Part shown: positions 6,724 to 15,390 of the stretch, piece after piece
Position numbering within the stretch: the first letter of the stretch is position 1
Layout: every line of letters begins with the position of its first letter
Origin: an uncultured Bradyrhizobium sp.
GTDB lineage: Bacteria; Pseudomonadota; Alphaproteobacteria; Rhizobiales; Xanthobacteraceae
Reading direction: 5' to 3'
NCBI RefSeq assembly: GCF_936928535.1
Contig: NZ_CAKZHY010000081.1
Span: 1 to 49,896, forward strand
DNA: 49,896 bases
Notes under the pieces: model-generated
Seen by the model: the letters and a program-made list of their open reading frames with translations, nothing else
Told to the model about the DNA's origin: nothing
Database searches by the model: none
Made by a program: the position numbers and the translations under genes

Positions 6724-7574
6724 TGCGCTCGATGCTGTTCGTGCCCGGCGATTCCCCGCGCAAATTCGAGAGGGCCAGCGAAGGCAAGGCCGACGCGTTG
6801 ATCATCGACCTCGAAGACTCCGTCGTCACCGACAAGAAGCCGGAGGCGCGCGGATTGACGCGCGAGATGCTCGAGAGCCGCCCCGGCCTGCACCAGCTCT
6901 ATGTCCGCGTCAACGCGCTCGATACCGGAATGACGCTGACGGATCTTGCCGCGGTGATACCCGGCAAGCCCGACGGCATCGTGCTGCCGAAATCGCAGGG
7001 CGGCGACGACGTGCGGCAGGTCGCGACCTGGCTCGAAGCGCTGGAAGCGGCATCTGGCCTCACGGTCGGCGCGACACGCATCGTCTGCGTCGCCACGGAA
7101 ACCGCCGGCTCGATCTTCGGGCTCGGCAGCTACAAGGGCTGCTCCCCACGCCTTGCCGGCCTGATGTGGGGCGCGGAAGATCTTTCGGCGTCGCTGGGCG
7201 CAACGGAAAAGGCCTCGGGCGGCGTGTTCCACAGCCCCTATCGCCTCGCGCGCGATCTCTGCCTGATGGCGGCGGCCGCGGCGGACGTGGCGCCGATCGA
7301 CACTGTCTATACCGATATCGACAATCTCGCGGGCCTCGAGCAGGAAACGCGCGCAGCGCGGCGCGACGGCTTTGCGGCCAAGGCGCTGATCCATCCCAAG
7401 CATGTCGACATCGTCAATGCCGCGTTCGTGCCAACGGACGCCGAGCGGATATGGGCGGAGAAGGTGATCGCTGCGTTCGCCGGCAATCCGGATGCCGGCA
7501 CGCTGCGCCTCGACGGCCAGATGATCGACAAGCCGCATCTTCGTGCCGCGAAGAAGATCCTCGGCCAGAGCTAG
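6723..7574 (+). CDS. CitE-like CoA-ester lyase (HpcH/HpaI family)
   Basis: This 283-aa protein belongs to the Mg-dependent malyl-CoA/citramalyl-CoA lyase family, which cleaves 3-hydroxyacyl-CoA esters. It shows LFVPGDSPRKFERA (5-18), LIIDLEDSV, VRVN, the metal-site Glu in VATETAGSIFG, WGAEDLSASLG and the C-terminal ALIHPKHVDIV. The start at 6723 overlaps the stop of the MaoC remnant. MaoC-type hydratase plus CitE-like lyase is a common gene pair, which makes loss of its partner notable. The precise substrate cannot be told from sequence. Confidence 0.9.
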   Translation: MRSMLFVPGDSPRKFERASEGKADALIIDLEDSVVTDKKPEARGLTREMLESRPGLHQLYVRVNALDTGMTLTDLAAVIPGKPDGIVLPKSQGGDDVRQVATWLEALEAASGLTVGATRIVCVATETAGSIFGLGSYKGCSPRLAGLMWGAEDLSASLGATEKASGGVFHSPYRLARDLCLMAAAAADVAPIDTVYTDIDNLAGLEQETRAARRDGFAAKALIHPKHVDIVNAAFVPTDAERIWAEKVIAAFAGNPDAGTLRLDGQMIDKPHLRAAKKILGQS

Positions 7575-7641
7575 GACGCAAAGGCCTGGTCATGATCGAT
7601 CGCGCGGGCGGCGGGTCGGCTGTGGCTGACCGCGGAGAGTC

Positions 7642-8058
7642 TCAATCGAATCCCTGAACGGGTGGCGCCGTGGTTGCCGCCGCCGCTGCCGGCGCAATTG
7701 GAGCCGGTTGCGTCACGGGAGCGGCCTGTACCGGCGGATTGCCGGCCCCTCGCATCTGACCGTTGGCCTCCATCGCCTGGCGCGTGCGTGGCGGAGCAAG
7801 GCTCGCGGCCGACCGGTACGCCTCGCGACGTGGCGGCTGCCGGTGTCTTGCCGAACGCGAATCTCTCACGCCCCATGACCGGGCGATGGAAGGACCGGCG
7901 GTATAGCCGATCACCGCGCCCGCAACGGCACCGACCGGCCCCAGCACGACCGCGCCGGACACGGCTCCGATCGCCGCAGAGCTCGCGCGCTCCTGTGCAA
8001 TTGCGCTTGCGGGCACGCCGGCCAGCATCACGATGGCAGTGATCAGAACCTTCTTCAT
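7642..8058 (-). CDS. exported glycine/alanine-rich protein
   Basis: The 138-aa product has a clear Sec signal peptide (residues 1-22, ending ASAIAQ) followed by a glycine-zipper-like hydrophobic stretch (GAVSGAVVLGPVGAVAGAV, about 31-49) and a disordered tail rich in Pro, Ala and Gln. GGGGGAG upstream of the ATG is a good ribosome binding site. Such proteins are small envelope proteins of unknown role. It stands alone between the CitE-like gene and the fumarylacetoacetase-family gene. Confidence 0.75.
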   Translation of the reverse strand: MKKVLITAIVMLAGVPASAIAQERASSAAIGAVSGAVVLGPVGAVAGAVIGYTAGPSIARSWGVRDSRSARHRQPPRREAYRSAASLAPPRTRQAMEANGQMRGAGNPPVQAAPVTQPAPIAPAAAAATTAPPVQGFD

Positions 8059-8190
8059 CAGAGCGTCTCCCCCACCTGAGATCCCTCTGACTCAAATATG
8101 GCCGCACGAAGTTTGTTCGTTGCCCGACGCGGGGCAACCGCCGATGGAACTCCGGCAATTCAAGGGCCGCGGCCGGCAAGAAGCGCGGAG

Positions 8191-8982
8191 CTAGACGATC
8201 CTGATCGACATATCAGGCAAGCCGTCGAGCTTGCACAGCAGCACGTCGCCCTTCACCACCGGGCCGACATTCTCCGGCGTGCCGGAATAGATGATGTCAC
8301 CGGCCTTGAGCTCGAACGCTTCCGACAATTTTGCGATCTGCTCGGCGACGCTCCAGATCATCTTGCTGAGATCCGAACTCTGGCGCACCGTGCCGTTCAC
8401 CGCGAGCGAGATCGCGCCCTTCTCGAAATGGCCGGTCTTGCTCGCCGGATGGATCGGACCGAGCACCGCGGCGTGATCAAAGCTCTTGCCGATCTCCCAG
8501 GGCTTCTTCTCCGCGGCCATGCCGTTCTGGAGATCGCGCCGGGTCATGTCGAGGCCGAGCGCGTAGCCATAGACGTGATCGAGCGCCTTTTGAGGCGCGA
8601 TGTTGCTGCCGCCGGATTTCAGCGCGGCGACCAGCTCGACCTCGTGGTGGTAGTTCTTGGTCAGCGACGGATAGGGATGATCGGCGACCTCACCGATCGC
8701 GACGTTCTGGATCGCGTCGGTCGGCTTCTGGAAGAAGAACGGCGGCTCGCGGTTCGGATCCGAGCCGCGCTCGATCGCATGCGCCGCATAATTGCGACCG
8801 ATGCAGTAGATGCGGCGGACCTGAAACACATCCGTTTCGCCGACGATCGGAATCGTGACCATCGGCACCGGGAAGATCGGCTTGGGCGCGGCCTGCGCAG
8901 CGGCCGGCACCGTTTCCGCAAGACCCGTCGCCGCCACTGCGGCTACGGCCGTGAGCACATTTCGTCGTGTCGTCTTTGTCAT
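8191..8982 (-). CDS. fumarylacetoacetate hydrolase-family protein with Tat-like leader
   Basis: The 263-aa protein begins with TTRRNVLTAVAAVAATG (4-20), a twin-arginine signal followed by an Ala-rich hydrophobic segment and a likely cleavage site near AAAQA (27-31). The mature part is a FAH fold: YCIGRNYAAHA (59-69), metal ligands in HHEVELV (E114 and E116) and GLDMTRRD (D145), and SGTPENVGPV near the C-terminus. The ligands of the divalent metal are intact, so it is probably an active hydrolase, isomerase or decarboxylase. Export is unusual, because most members are cytoplasmic. The substrate is unknown. Confidence 0.9.
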   Translation of the reverse strand: MTKTTRRNVLTAVAAVAATGLAETVPAAAQAAPKPIFPVPMVTIPIVGETDVFQVRRIYCIGRNYAAHAIERGSDPNREPPFFFQKPTDAIQNVAIGEVADHPYPSLTKNYHHEVELVAALKSGGSNIAPQKALDHVYGYALGLDMTRRDLQNGMAAEKKPWEIGKSFDHAAVLGPIHPASKTGHFEKGAISLAVNGTVRQSSDLSKMIWSVAEQIAKLSEAFELKAGDIIYSGTPENVGPVVKGDVLLCKLDGLPDMSIRIV

Positions 8983-9205
8983 GTTCTATTCCCTGGCTCG
9001 GGCAATCGTTTCCTCAAATCGTTCTTAGAGCCAAACGCACATCCGGCCAATGGGCCATCCGCTACGCCTAAAGTCGAGGCACAGCGGAAGTACCGGCGGT
9101 CCTTTTGTGCCTGGCGGATGTTTCGTGAAAAATTCGGCGTATAAACGTGGCTAACGGATCAGGTCGCTGCATTTTCTTTCTGCAGCGCGCATAAGGCGTC
9201 AGGCC

Positions 9206-10741
9206 GTGCATACAAGCACACGCAGACTACGGCGTAGGGCTCTTCGCGCGGCAGCGGCGGCGACGATCGCGCTGCTCGTTGCCGCAATTTCGCACACCGC
9301 GCATGCCGGTGAAACATCCGTTGCGGCGGCGACGCTGCAAGCGATCGGCAAGATCGATCTGCGCTTTCAGTCCTACAATATCGAAATGGTGGAGGTGACG
9401 GGCGGGCGGTTCTGGAAGCCGTATCCGCGCGCGGGCCACGGCTTCGATCAGCGCGATCGCTACAGCTTCAGGCCTCCGATCGATCTGTCCAACGCGCGCC
9501 TGCGCAGGCTCGCAGCCGCCCTGTCGCCGGCTTACATGCGCGTCAGCGGAACCTGGGCCAATGCGACGTACTTTTCCGACACGGAGAGCGCGCGTGCGAA
9601 ACCGCCGGCCGGCTTCAACTCCGTGCTCAACCGCGCGCAATGGCGCGGCGTCGTCGATTTCGCGCGCGCTGTCGATGCGGAGATCGTCACCTCCCTGGCC
9701 ATCAGTTCCGGCAGCCGCGACAGCAGTGGGGCCTGGCAACCGGATCAGGCTCAATGGCTGATCGATGTCACGCGCTCGCTCGGCGGTCGTCTCGACGCCA
9801 TCGAGTTCATGAATGAACCGACGCTCGCAGTCGGCGCTCCGCCCGGCTATGACGCGACCGCCTATGGCCGTGACGTCAAAACGTTTCGCCAATGGATCCG
9901 GAACAGTGCGCCGGAAACGCTGATCGTCGGCCCCGGCTCGGTCGGCGATACCGCCTCCCCATCTGCCCCAGGCATCACCACGCGCGATCTGCTCACAGCA
10001 TCCGGCCCTGGCGTCGACCGCTTCTCCTATCATCACTACAACACGATCTCGCCGCGCTGTGGAGGCCGCGACGATCCAGCGCAAGCGCTTTCGGAGCAAT
10101 GGCTCGCGCGCACCGATTCCACGCTGGCGATCTATCGCGACTTGCGCGACAGCTTCGAGCCGGGCAAGCCGATCTGGCTGACGGAGACGGCGAATGCGGC
10201 CTGCGGCGGCAATCGCTGGGACAAGACGTTCCTCGACATTTTTCGCTATCTCGACCAGCTCGGGCGCCTGGCCAAAGCCGGTGTCCAGGTGGTGATGCAC
10301 AATACGCTGGCCGCCAGCGACTACGGCCTGCTGGACGAGACGACATTCCGTCCCCGCCCGAACTACTGGGCTGCGCTGCTCTGGCATCGGCTGATGGGAA
10401 CGACGGTGCTCGACGCAGGCCTCGCCGTCGTCCCGAGTCTTCACGTCTACGCGCATTGCCATCCGAAGCTGCACGGCGCGGTCACGCTGCTCGCAATCAA
10501 CACCTCGCGCGACGCTTCGCGCTCGCTCGCTTTGCCGCTTCCGTCCGAGCGTTACACGCTCAGCTCCGCCCGGCTGCCGAGTGCCAGTGTGCAATTGAAC
10601 GGCAACCCGCTCGCGCTTGTGGCTGGCGACAGAATCCCTGACATCGCGGGCGTTCCAACGCCGGCCGGCATGATCCATCTCGCGCCGGCCACGATCACAT
10701 TCCTGACGATCCCCAGCGTGGCCAACCCCGCCTGCCTCTGA
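9206..10741 (+). CDS. exported GH79-like glycoside hydrolase (heparanase/beta-glucuronidase type)
   Basis: The 511-aa product starts with GTG and an arginine-rich signal peptide (residues 1-34, ending HTAHA). It has YMRVSGTWANATYF (110-123), the acid/base Glu in FMNEPT (E204), YHHYNTIS (275-282) and the nucleophile Glu in WLTETANAACGG (E327). The motif order matches family GH79 (heparanase and related endo- or exo-beta-glucuronidases), with a C-terminal beta-sandwich. It should act on glucuronic-acid-containing glycans outside the cytoplasm. The hexuronate operon at 39667-44395 would use released glucuronate, but the link is inference. The start site is unsupported by a strong ribosome binding site. 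Confidence 0.8.
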   Translation: MHTSTRRLRRRALRAAAAATIALLVAAISHTAHAGETSVAAATLQAIGKIDLRFQSYNIEMVEVTGGRFWKPYPRAGHGFDQRDRYSFRPPIDLSNARLRRLAAALSPAYMRVSGTWANATYFSDTESARAKPPAGFNSVLNRAQWRGVVDFARAVDAEIVTSLAISSGSRDSSGAWQPDQAQWLIDVTRSLGGRLDAIEFMNEPTLAVGAPPGYDATAYGRDVKTFRQWIRNSAPETLIVGPGSVGDTASPSAPGITTRDLLTASGPGVDRFSYHHYNTISPRCGGRDDPAQALSEQWLARTDSTLAIYRDLRDSFEPGKPIWLTETANAACGGNRWDKTFLDIFRYLDQLGRLAKAGVQVVMHNTLAASDYGLLDETTFRPRPNYWAALLWHRLMGTTVLDAGLAVVPSLHVYAHCHPKLHGAVTLLAINTSRDASRSLALPLPSERYTLSSARLPSASVQLNGNPLALVAGDRIPDIAGVPTPAGMIHLAPATITFLTIPSVANPACL

Positions 10742-10745
10742 CCGC

Positions 10746-12080
10746 CTACGACTTCAGCACGTCGCGCGCCGTCTCCGACGTCATCAAGGTCGCGATGATC
10801 GTGATGATCGAGAGCGCGATGATGTAGAGCGACACCGGCCAGTAGGTGCCGGCCCAGGCTAGCAGCGCGGTCGCGATCAGCGGCGAGAAGCCGCCGCTGA
10901 GCGCGGCTGCGACATTTGCCCCGAGCGAAGCGCCGCTGTAGCGCACCTTCGTGCGGAACAGTTCGGGCATGAAGGCAGCCTTCGGCCCGAACAGCAGCGC
11001 ATGCGTCAGCGTCATCGTGACGACGAGCGCAAGCGTGATCAGCATTGGCTCTCGGGTGTCGAGGAACCAGAACAGCGGAAACGCCAGCGCCACCGTGAAC
11101 ACGCCGCCGGCGAGATACAGTGCCTTGCGGCCGAAGATATCGGAGAGCCAGCCGGCGAGCGGCAACGTCGCGAACTCGACGATCGCGGCATAGACCACCG
11201 CATTCAGGATCACCTGGCGCGGCACGCCGAGCTTTGCCGTGGCATAGACCACCACGAACACGGTGAGGAGATAAGCGAGCCCGACTTCCGACACCGTGAT
11301 GCCGATCGCCAGCAGAAAGCTGCGCCAGTCGCTCCGCAGCACTTCCCACACCGGCTGCGCCAGAACTTCCTTGCGCTCGACCACTTGCTTGAAGTGCGGC
11401 GTCTCCGCGAGCCTCAGCCGGACGATGAAGCCGAAGCCGACGAGCAGGATGCTGATCCAGAACGGCACGCGCCAGCCCCAGCTAAGGAAGTCCGCTTCCG
11501 GCAGTCGCGTCATCAGCCCGAAGATGCCGGTGGAGGCCGCAACGCCGACGGGAAAACCTATCTGCACCAGGCTGCCATAGAAACCGCGCCTGTGACCGGC
11601 GTGCTCGGCCACCATCACCACCGCGCCGCTCCATTCCCCGCCGAGACCGATGCCTTGGATGAAACGGAGGATGACGAGCAGGATCGGCGCCCACACGCCG
11701 ATCTGGCTGTAGGTCGGCAGGCAGCCGATCAGGAAGGTGCCGAGCCCCATCGCGATCATGGTCGCGACCAGCATCCTCTTGCGGCCGAGCCGATCGCCAT
11801 AATGCCCGATGATGGCGCCGCCGATCGGCCGCGCCACGAAGCCGACAGCATAGGTCGAGAACGCCGCCAACGTGCCGACAAAGGGATCGAAGCTCGGGAA
11901 GAACAGCTTGTTGAGCACGAGCGCGGCCGCCGTGCCGTAGATCAGGAAATCGTACCACTCGATCGCAGTACCGAGCGCGCTCGCCCACACCACATGCGCC
12001 GTCGTCGATCGCTCCGCCGCGCCGGAGACCCCCGCTGCCACAGTCATTGCTTTCAGCCCCAAGCTTTCAGAGGACATCAT
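10746..12080 (-). CDS. MHS-family major facilitator (metabolite:H+ symporter)
   Basis: This 444-aa permease has twelve predicted membrane segments and the MHS signature after helix 2 (GDRLGRKRMLV) and RFIQGIGLGGEWSGAVVM. It belongs to the proline/betaine, citrate and alpha-ketoglutarate transporter class. I use the ATG at 12080 (MMSSESLG). The frame extends further upstream but lacks a clear start there. It is convergent with the GH79-like gene, with four bases between stops. The substrate is unknown. Confidence 0.9.
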   Translation of the reverse strand: MMSSESLGLKAMTVAAGVSGAAERSTTAHVVWASALGTAIEWYDFLIYGTAAALVLNKLFFPSFDPFVGTLAAFSTYAVGFVARPIGGAIIGHYGDRLGRKRMLVATMIAMGLGTFLIGCLPTYSQIGVWAPILLVILRFIQGIGLGGEWSGAVVMVAEHAGHRRGFYGSLVQIGFPVGVAASTGIFGLMTRLPEADFLSWGWRVPFWISILLVGFGFIVRLRLAETPHFKQVVERKEVLAQPVWEVLRSDWRSFLLAIGITVSEVGLAYLLTVFVVVYATAKLGVPRQVILNAVVYAAIVEFATLPLAGWLSDIFGRKALYLAGGVFTVALAFPLFWFLDTREPMLITLALVVTMTLTHALLFGPKAAFMPELFRTKVRYSGASLGANVAAALSGGFSPLIATALLAWAGTYWPVSLYIIALSIITIIATLMTSETARDVLKS

Positions 12081-12168
12081 GGTCAATCGCGATCGCTGTT
12101 GCAATCTGTAGAGGTATTGCCTCTCACAGGATAACACCGCGAGATTTTACGCGTCGCTGCCTCCACGA

Positions 12169-12257
12169 CCGTCATTGCGAGGAGCTCTTGCGACGAAGCA
12201 ATCCAGACTGCCTCCACGGAGAAAGCCTGGATTGCTTCGCTCCGCTCGCAATGACGG
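12169..12257. repeat. dispersed palindromic repeat, copy 1
   Basis: Outer arms CCGTCATTGCGAG (12169-12181) and CTCGCAATGACGG (12245-12257) are perfect inverses. Inner arms CGAAGCAATCCAG (12194-12206) and CTGGATTGCTTCG (12227-12239) are perfect inverses too. The central GACTGCCTC-ACGGA is shared with the copy at 39560-39645. It carries no gene and resembles palindromic intergenic elements of Bradyrhizobium-type genomes. Confidence 0.85.
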
Positions 12258-12334
12258 TGTTGAAGCAGTTGTGTGCGCTCTCTGTGACGGCACTCCGGCG
12301 ATCGCGGAACTCGCCTCAACTCCCTCATTCGCCA

Positions 12335-12364
12335 TTGACAAATTTATTCGCTAATATCTAATTT
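12335..12364 (+). promoter_or_regulatory. putative sigma-70 promoter for the binding-protein gene
   Basis: TTGACA (12335-12340) is followed 18 bases later by TAATTT (12359-12364), or 17 bases later by CTAATT, in a markedly AT-rich stretch. It lies about 53 bases before the ATG at 12417. The spacing is right, but alphaproteobacterial promoters are loosely defined, so confidence is moderate. Confidence 0.5.
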
Positions 12365-12416
12365 ACCTCCATAACAACCGCCGCGCCAACCGGTCCATAA
12401 AAGAGAGGAAACTTCG

Positions 12417-13631
12417 ATGAGAGGGCTTTTGGCCTGCGCCATGCTCGCGGCCATGATGTCTGCTGCCATGACCACAGCCGCCAGTGCACAAGTCTCCGAC
12501 GACGTGGTGCGGATCGGCGTGCTGACGGATCTGTCGAGCTGGGGCCGCGACAATTCCGGGCCCGGCTCGGTCGAAGCCGCCAAGATGGCCGTGGAGGAGT
12601 TCGGGCCGACCGTGCTCGGCAAGCCGATCGAGATCATCAGCGCCGACCACCAGATGAAGACCGACGTCGGCGTCAATATCGTGCGCGGCTGGTTCGACAA
12701 CGGCAAGGTCGATGCGGTCGCCGACATTCCCAATTCCGGCATCGCGATCGCCGTGCACAACATGGTGCGCGAGCGCAACAAGATCGCACTGCTGTCAGGC
12801 CCAGGTGCGAGCTCGCTGACGGACGAGCTGTGCAGCCCGAACACCGTGCACTTCACCTACGACACCTATGCGCTGTCGAAGGTGACGGCCTCCGCCGTGA
12901 TCAAGGAAGGCGGCAAATCCTGGTACTTCATCACCGCGGACTACGCCTTCGGCCAGCAGCTCGAGAAGGATGCCACCCGCTTCATCAACGAGATGGGCGG
13001 CAAGGTGCTCGGCGGCGTCAAGCATCCGACCAACACCGCGGACTTCTCCTCCTTCGCGCTGCAGGCGCAGAGCTCCAAGGCCGACGTCGTCGCCTTCGCC
13101 AATGCCGGCCAGGATACCGACAACGCCATCAAGCAATCAGGCGAGTTTGGTCTCGTGCAAGGCGGCCAGAAGCTCGTGGGGCTTCTGATGTTCGACACCG
13201 ACGTGCATGCGATTGGACTCAAATCGGCGCAGGGCACCTACATGACGACGGCCTCGTACTGGAACATGGACGAGGCGACCCGCGCCTGGTCGAAGAAATT
13301 CTTCGCGCGCACCAATGTGATGCCGACCATGATCCACACCGGCGTCTACGGCTCGGTGCTGCATTATCTCAAGGCGATCAAGGCGGCCGGAACCGACGAT
13401 CCCGCCAAGGTCATGGCCAAGATGCGCGAGCTGCCGATCGAGGATACCTTTGTTCACGGCGGCAAGCTGCGCGAGGATGGCCGCGTCATCCGCGACATGT
13501 ATCTGGCCAGGGTAAAGTCGCCCGAGCAGTCCAAGGAGCCCTGGGATTATCTCGAGATCATCAAGACCGTGAAGGGCGAGGACGCCTTCCGCCCCGTCTC
13601 CGAATCCAAATGCCCGCTCCTGAAGAAGTGA
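12417..13631 (+). CDS. branched-chain amino-acid-type ABC substrate-binding protein
   Basis: The 404-aa protein has a signal peptide (residues 1-24, ending AASAQ) and the family I periplasmic fold. RIGVLTDLSSWGRDNSGPGS opens the first lobe, VEEFG and NSGIAIAV follow, and the SBP ends in SESKCPLLKK. GAGAGGAAACTTCG before the ATG is a good ribosome binding site. No permease or ATPase gene is nearby, so it must work with components encoded elsewhere. A flavoprotein and an IclR regulator follow on the same strand, which suggests they form one unit. Confidence 0.9.
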   Translation: MRGLLACAMLAAMMSAAMTTAASAQVSDDVVRIGVLTDLSSWGRDNSGPGSVEAAKMAVEEFGPTVLGKPIEIISADHQMKTDVGVNIVRGWFDNGKVDAVADIPNSGIAIAVHNMVRERNKIALLSGPGASSLTDELCSPNTVHFTYDTYALSKVTASAVIKEGGKSWYFITADYAFGQQLEKDATRFINEMGGKVLGGVKHPTNTADFSSFALQAQSSKADVVAFANAGQDTDNAIKQSGEFGLVQGGQKLVGLLMFDTDVHAIGLKSAQGTYMTTASYWNMDEATRAWSKKFFARTNVMPTMIHTGVYGSVLHYLKAIKAAGTDDPAKVMAKMRELPIEDTFVHGGKLREDGRVIRDMYLARVKSPEQSKEPWDYLEIIKTVKGEDAFRPVSESKCPLLKK

Positions 13632-13639
13632 GGTGAGAC

Positions 13640-15373
13640 ATGGCCGGCAACGAGCATAGCGCAAGCGAAACCTACGAGTGCGATGTGCTCGTGGCCGGAT
13701 CGGGTTGCTCCGGCATGTCGGCGGCGATCACTGCGCGCCACCGCGGCCTCGACGTGCTGATCGTCGAGAAGGAGCCGCGCTTTGGCGGCACCACCGCCCG
13801 CTCCGGTGGCTGGCTCTGGATTCCCGGCACGTCGCTGGCGAAGGCCTACGGCATCGCGGAGACGCCGGACCAGGCGCGCACATACTTGCGGCACGAAGCC
13901 GGCAACAATTTCGACGCGGCCCGCGTCGATGCGTTCCTCAGCGCCGGCCCCGAGGCGGTCGATTTCTTCACCACCAAGACGTCTCTGTGCTTCGACATGC
14001 CGCTGGTGTTTCCGGATTATCACGCCGAAGCGCCCGGCGGCGCGCAGGGCGGCCGCTCCATGGTGACGCGCCCGTTCGACGGCCGCGAGCTCGGCGACCT
14101 CATCAAGACGCTCGGCATGCCCCTGCCCGAGCTCACCGTGTTCGGCATGATGCTGGGCAGCGGCAAGGAGATCATTCACTTCATGCGGGTGACGAAATCG
14201 CTGAATTCGGCGATCTATGTCGCCAAGCGCCTGTCGCGGCATCTGATGGATGTGCTGCGCTATGGCCGCGGCATGACGCTGACCAACGGCAATGCGCTGG
14301 CGGGGCGCCTCGCCAAATCCGCGCAGGATTTGAAGATTCCGATGTGGCTGTCCTCGCCGGTGCGTGAGCTGACGGTCGAAAACGGCACTGTCACCGGCGC
14401 GATCGTCACCTGCGAGGGGCGCGAAGTGCGCGTTCGTGCAAGGCAAGGCGTCGTGCTCGCCTGCGGCGGCTTTCCGCATGACGTCGAACGGCGCAAGAAA
14501 ATGTTTCCGCATGCACCGACCGGCCATGAACATTTCTCGCCGGGCCCGACCGGCAACACCGGCGACGGCCTGCGCCTTGCGGAGAGCGCCGGCGGGCATG
14601 TCGAGGAGCGCCTGCCGAATGCGGCCGCCTGGGTGCCGGTGTCGCTGACGACGCGCAAGGACGGCTCGAAGGGCGTGATGCCGCACTTCATCGACCGCGC
14701 CAAGCCCGGCGTGATCGCGGTGATGCGCGACGGCAAGCGCTTTGCCAATGAGGGCAATTCCTATCACGACTTCGTCCAGGCCATGATCAAGGCGGCAAAA
14801 CCCGGCGAGGAGATCGCGGCCTATCTCGTCTGCGATCACAAGACGCTGCGCAAATACGGTCTCGGCTGCGTGCCGCCGTTCCCGATGCCGCTGGGTCATC
14901 ACCTTTCGACCGGCTATCTCATGCGCGGCGACACGCTGGAGGCGCTCGCAACGAAGGCCGGTATCGATGCCAAGGCGTTCGCCGAGACGGTCAAGCAGTT
15001 CAACGCGACCGCACTGCTGGGCCAGGATGCTGCCTTCGGCAAAGGCTCGAAAGCCTATAACCGCTATCAGGGCGATGCCATGCATGGCCCTAACCCTTGC
15101 ATCGCGCCGATCGAGAACGGTCCGTTCTACGCCATCAAGATGGTCACGGGCGATCTCGGCACCTATGCCGGCATCGTCACCGACGAGAATGCGCGGGCGC
15201 TCGACGCTGAAGGACGGGTGATTCCCGGGCTCTATGCCGCCGGGAATGACATGGCGAGCATCATGGGCGGCAATTATCCCGGCGCCGGCATCACGCTTGG
15301 GCCGGCTCTGACCTTCGGCTACATTGCCGGCCGTCATCTCGCCGACAGCGCCACCAAGCGCAATGCGGCTTAG
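13640..15373 (+). CDS. FAD-dependent oxidoreductase (fumarate reductase/ketosteroid dehydrogenase type)
   Basis: The 577-aa flavoprotein begins with the FAD-binding Rossmann motif DVLVAGSGCSGMSAAITA (about 14-31), followed by LIVEKEPRFGGTTARSGG. The C-terminus has GGNYPGAGITLGPALTFGY, typical of the fumarate reductase/3-ketosteroid-delta-1-dehydrogenase group. There is no signal peptide, so it acts in the cytoplasm. AGGTGAG precedes the ATG, eight bases after the binding-protein stop. The likely substrate is the compound imported by the binding protein. The exact reaction is unknown. Confidence 0.9.
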   Translation: MAGNEHSASETYECDVLVAGSGCSGMSAAITARHRGLDVLIVEKEPRFGGTTARSGGWLWIPGTSLAKAYGIAETPDQARTYLRHEAGNNFDAARVDAFLSAGPEAVDFFTTKTSLCFDMPLVFPDYHAEAPGGAQGGRSMVTRPFDGRELGDLIKTLGMPLPELTVFGMMLGSGKEIIHFMRVTKSLNSAIYVAKRLSRHLMDVLRYGRGMTLTNGNALAGRLAKSAQDLKIPMWLSSPVRELTVENGTVTGAIVTCEGREVRVRARQGVVLACGGFPHDVERRKKMFPHAPTGHEHFSPGPTGNTGDGLRLAESAGGHVEERLPNAAAWVPVSLTTRKDGSKGVMPHFIDRAKPGVIAVMRDGKRFANEGNSYHDFVQAMIKAAKPGEEIAAYLVCDHKTLRKYGLGCVPPFPMPLGHHLSTGYLMRGDTLEALATKAGIDAKAFAETVKQFNATALLGQDAAFGKGSKAYNRYQGDAMHGPNPCIAPIENGPFYAIKMVTGDLGTYAGIVTDENARALDAEGRVIPGLYAAGNDMASIMGGNYPGAGITLGPALTFGYIAGRHLADSATKRNAA

Positions 15374-15390
15374 GCCACGCCAGGAGGCGC

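Larger units (their letters stand above)
12081..12416. other. intergenic divergent promoter region
   Basis: This 336-base region separates the MHS permease from the binding-protein gene. It holds a dispersed palindromic repeat (12169-12257) and an AT-rich promoter segment next to the binding-protein gene (12335-12364). I see no coding frame in it that looks real. Confidence 0.6.

Noticed and set aside
9227..10678. Long minus-strand open frame antisense to the GH79-like gene
   Set aside because: It is a Arg/Asp-rich product of GC-rich antisense DNA, while the plus strand has signal peptide and catalytic motifs.
11001..12134. Long plus-strand open frame opposite the MHS permease
   Set aside because: Its composition is low-complexity Arg/Asp/His/Gln, and the minus strand encodes a normal permease.
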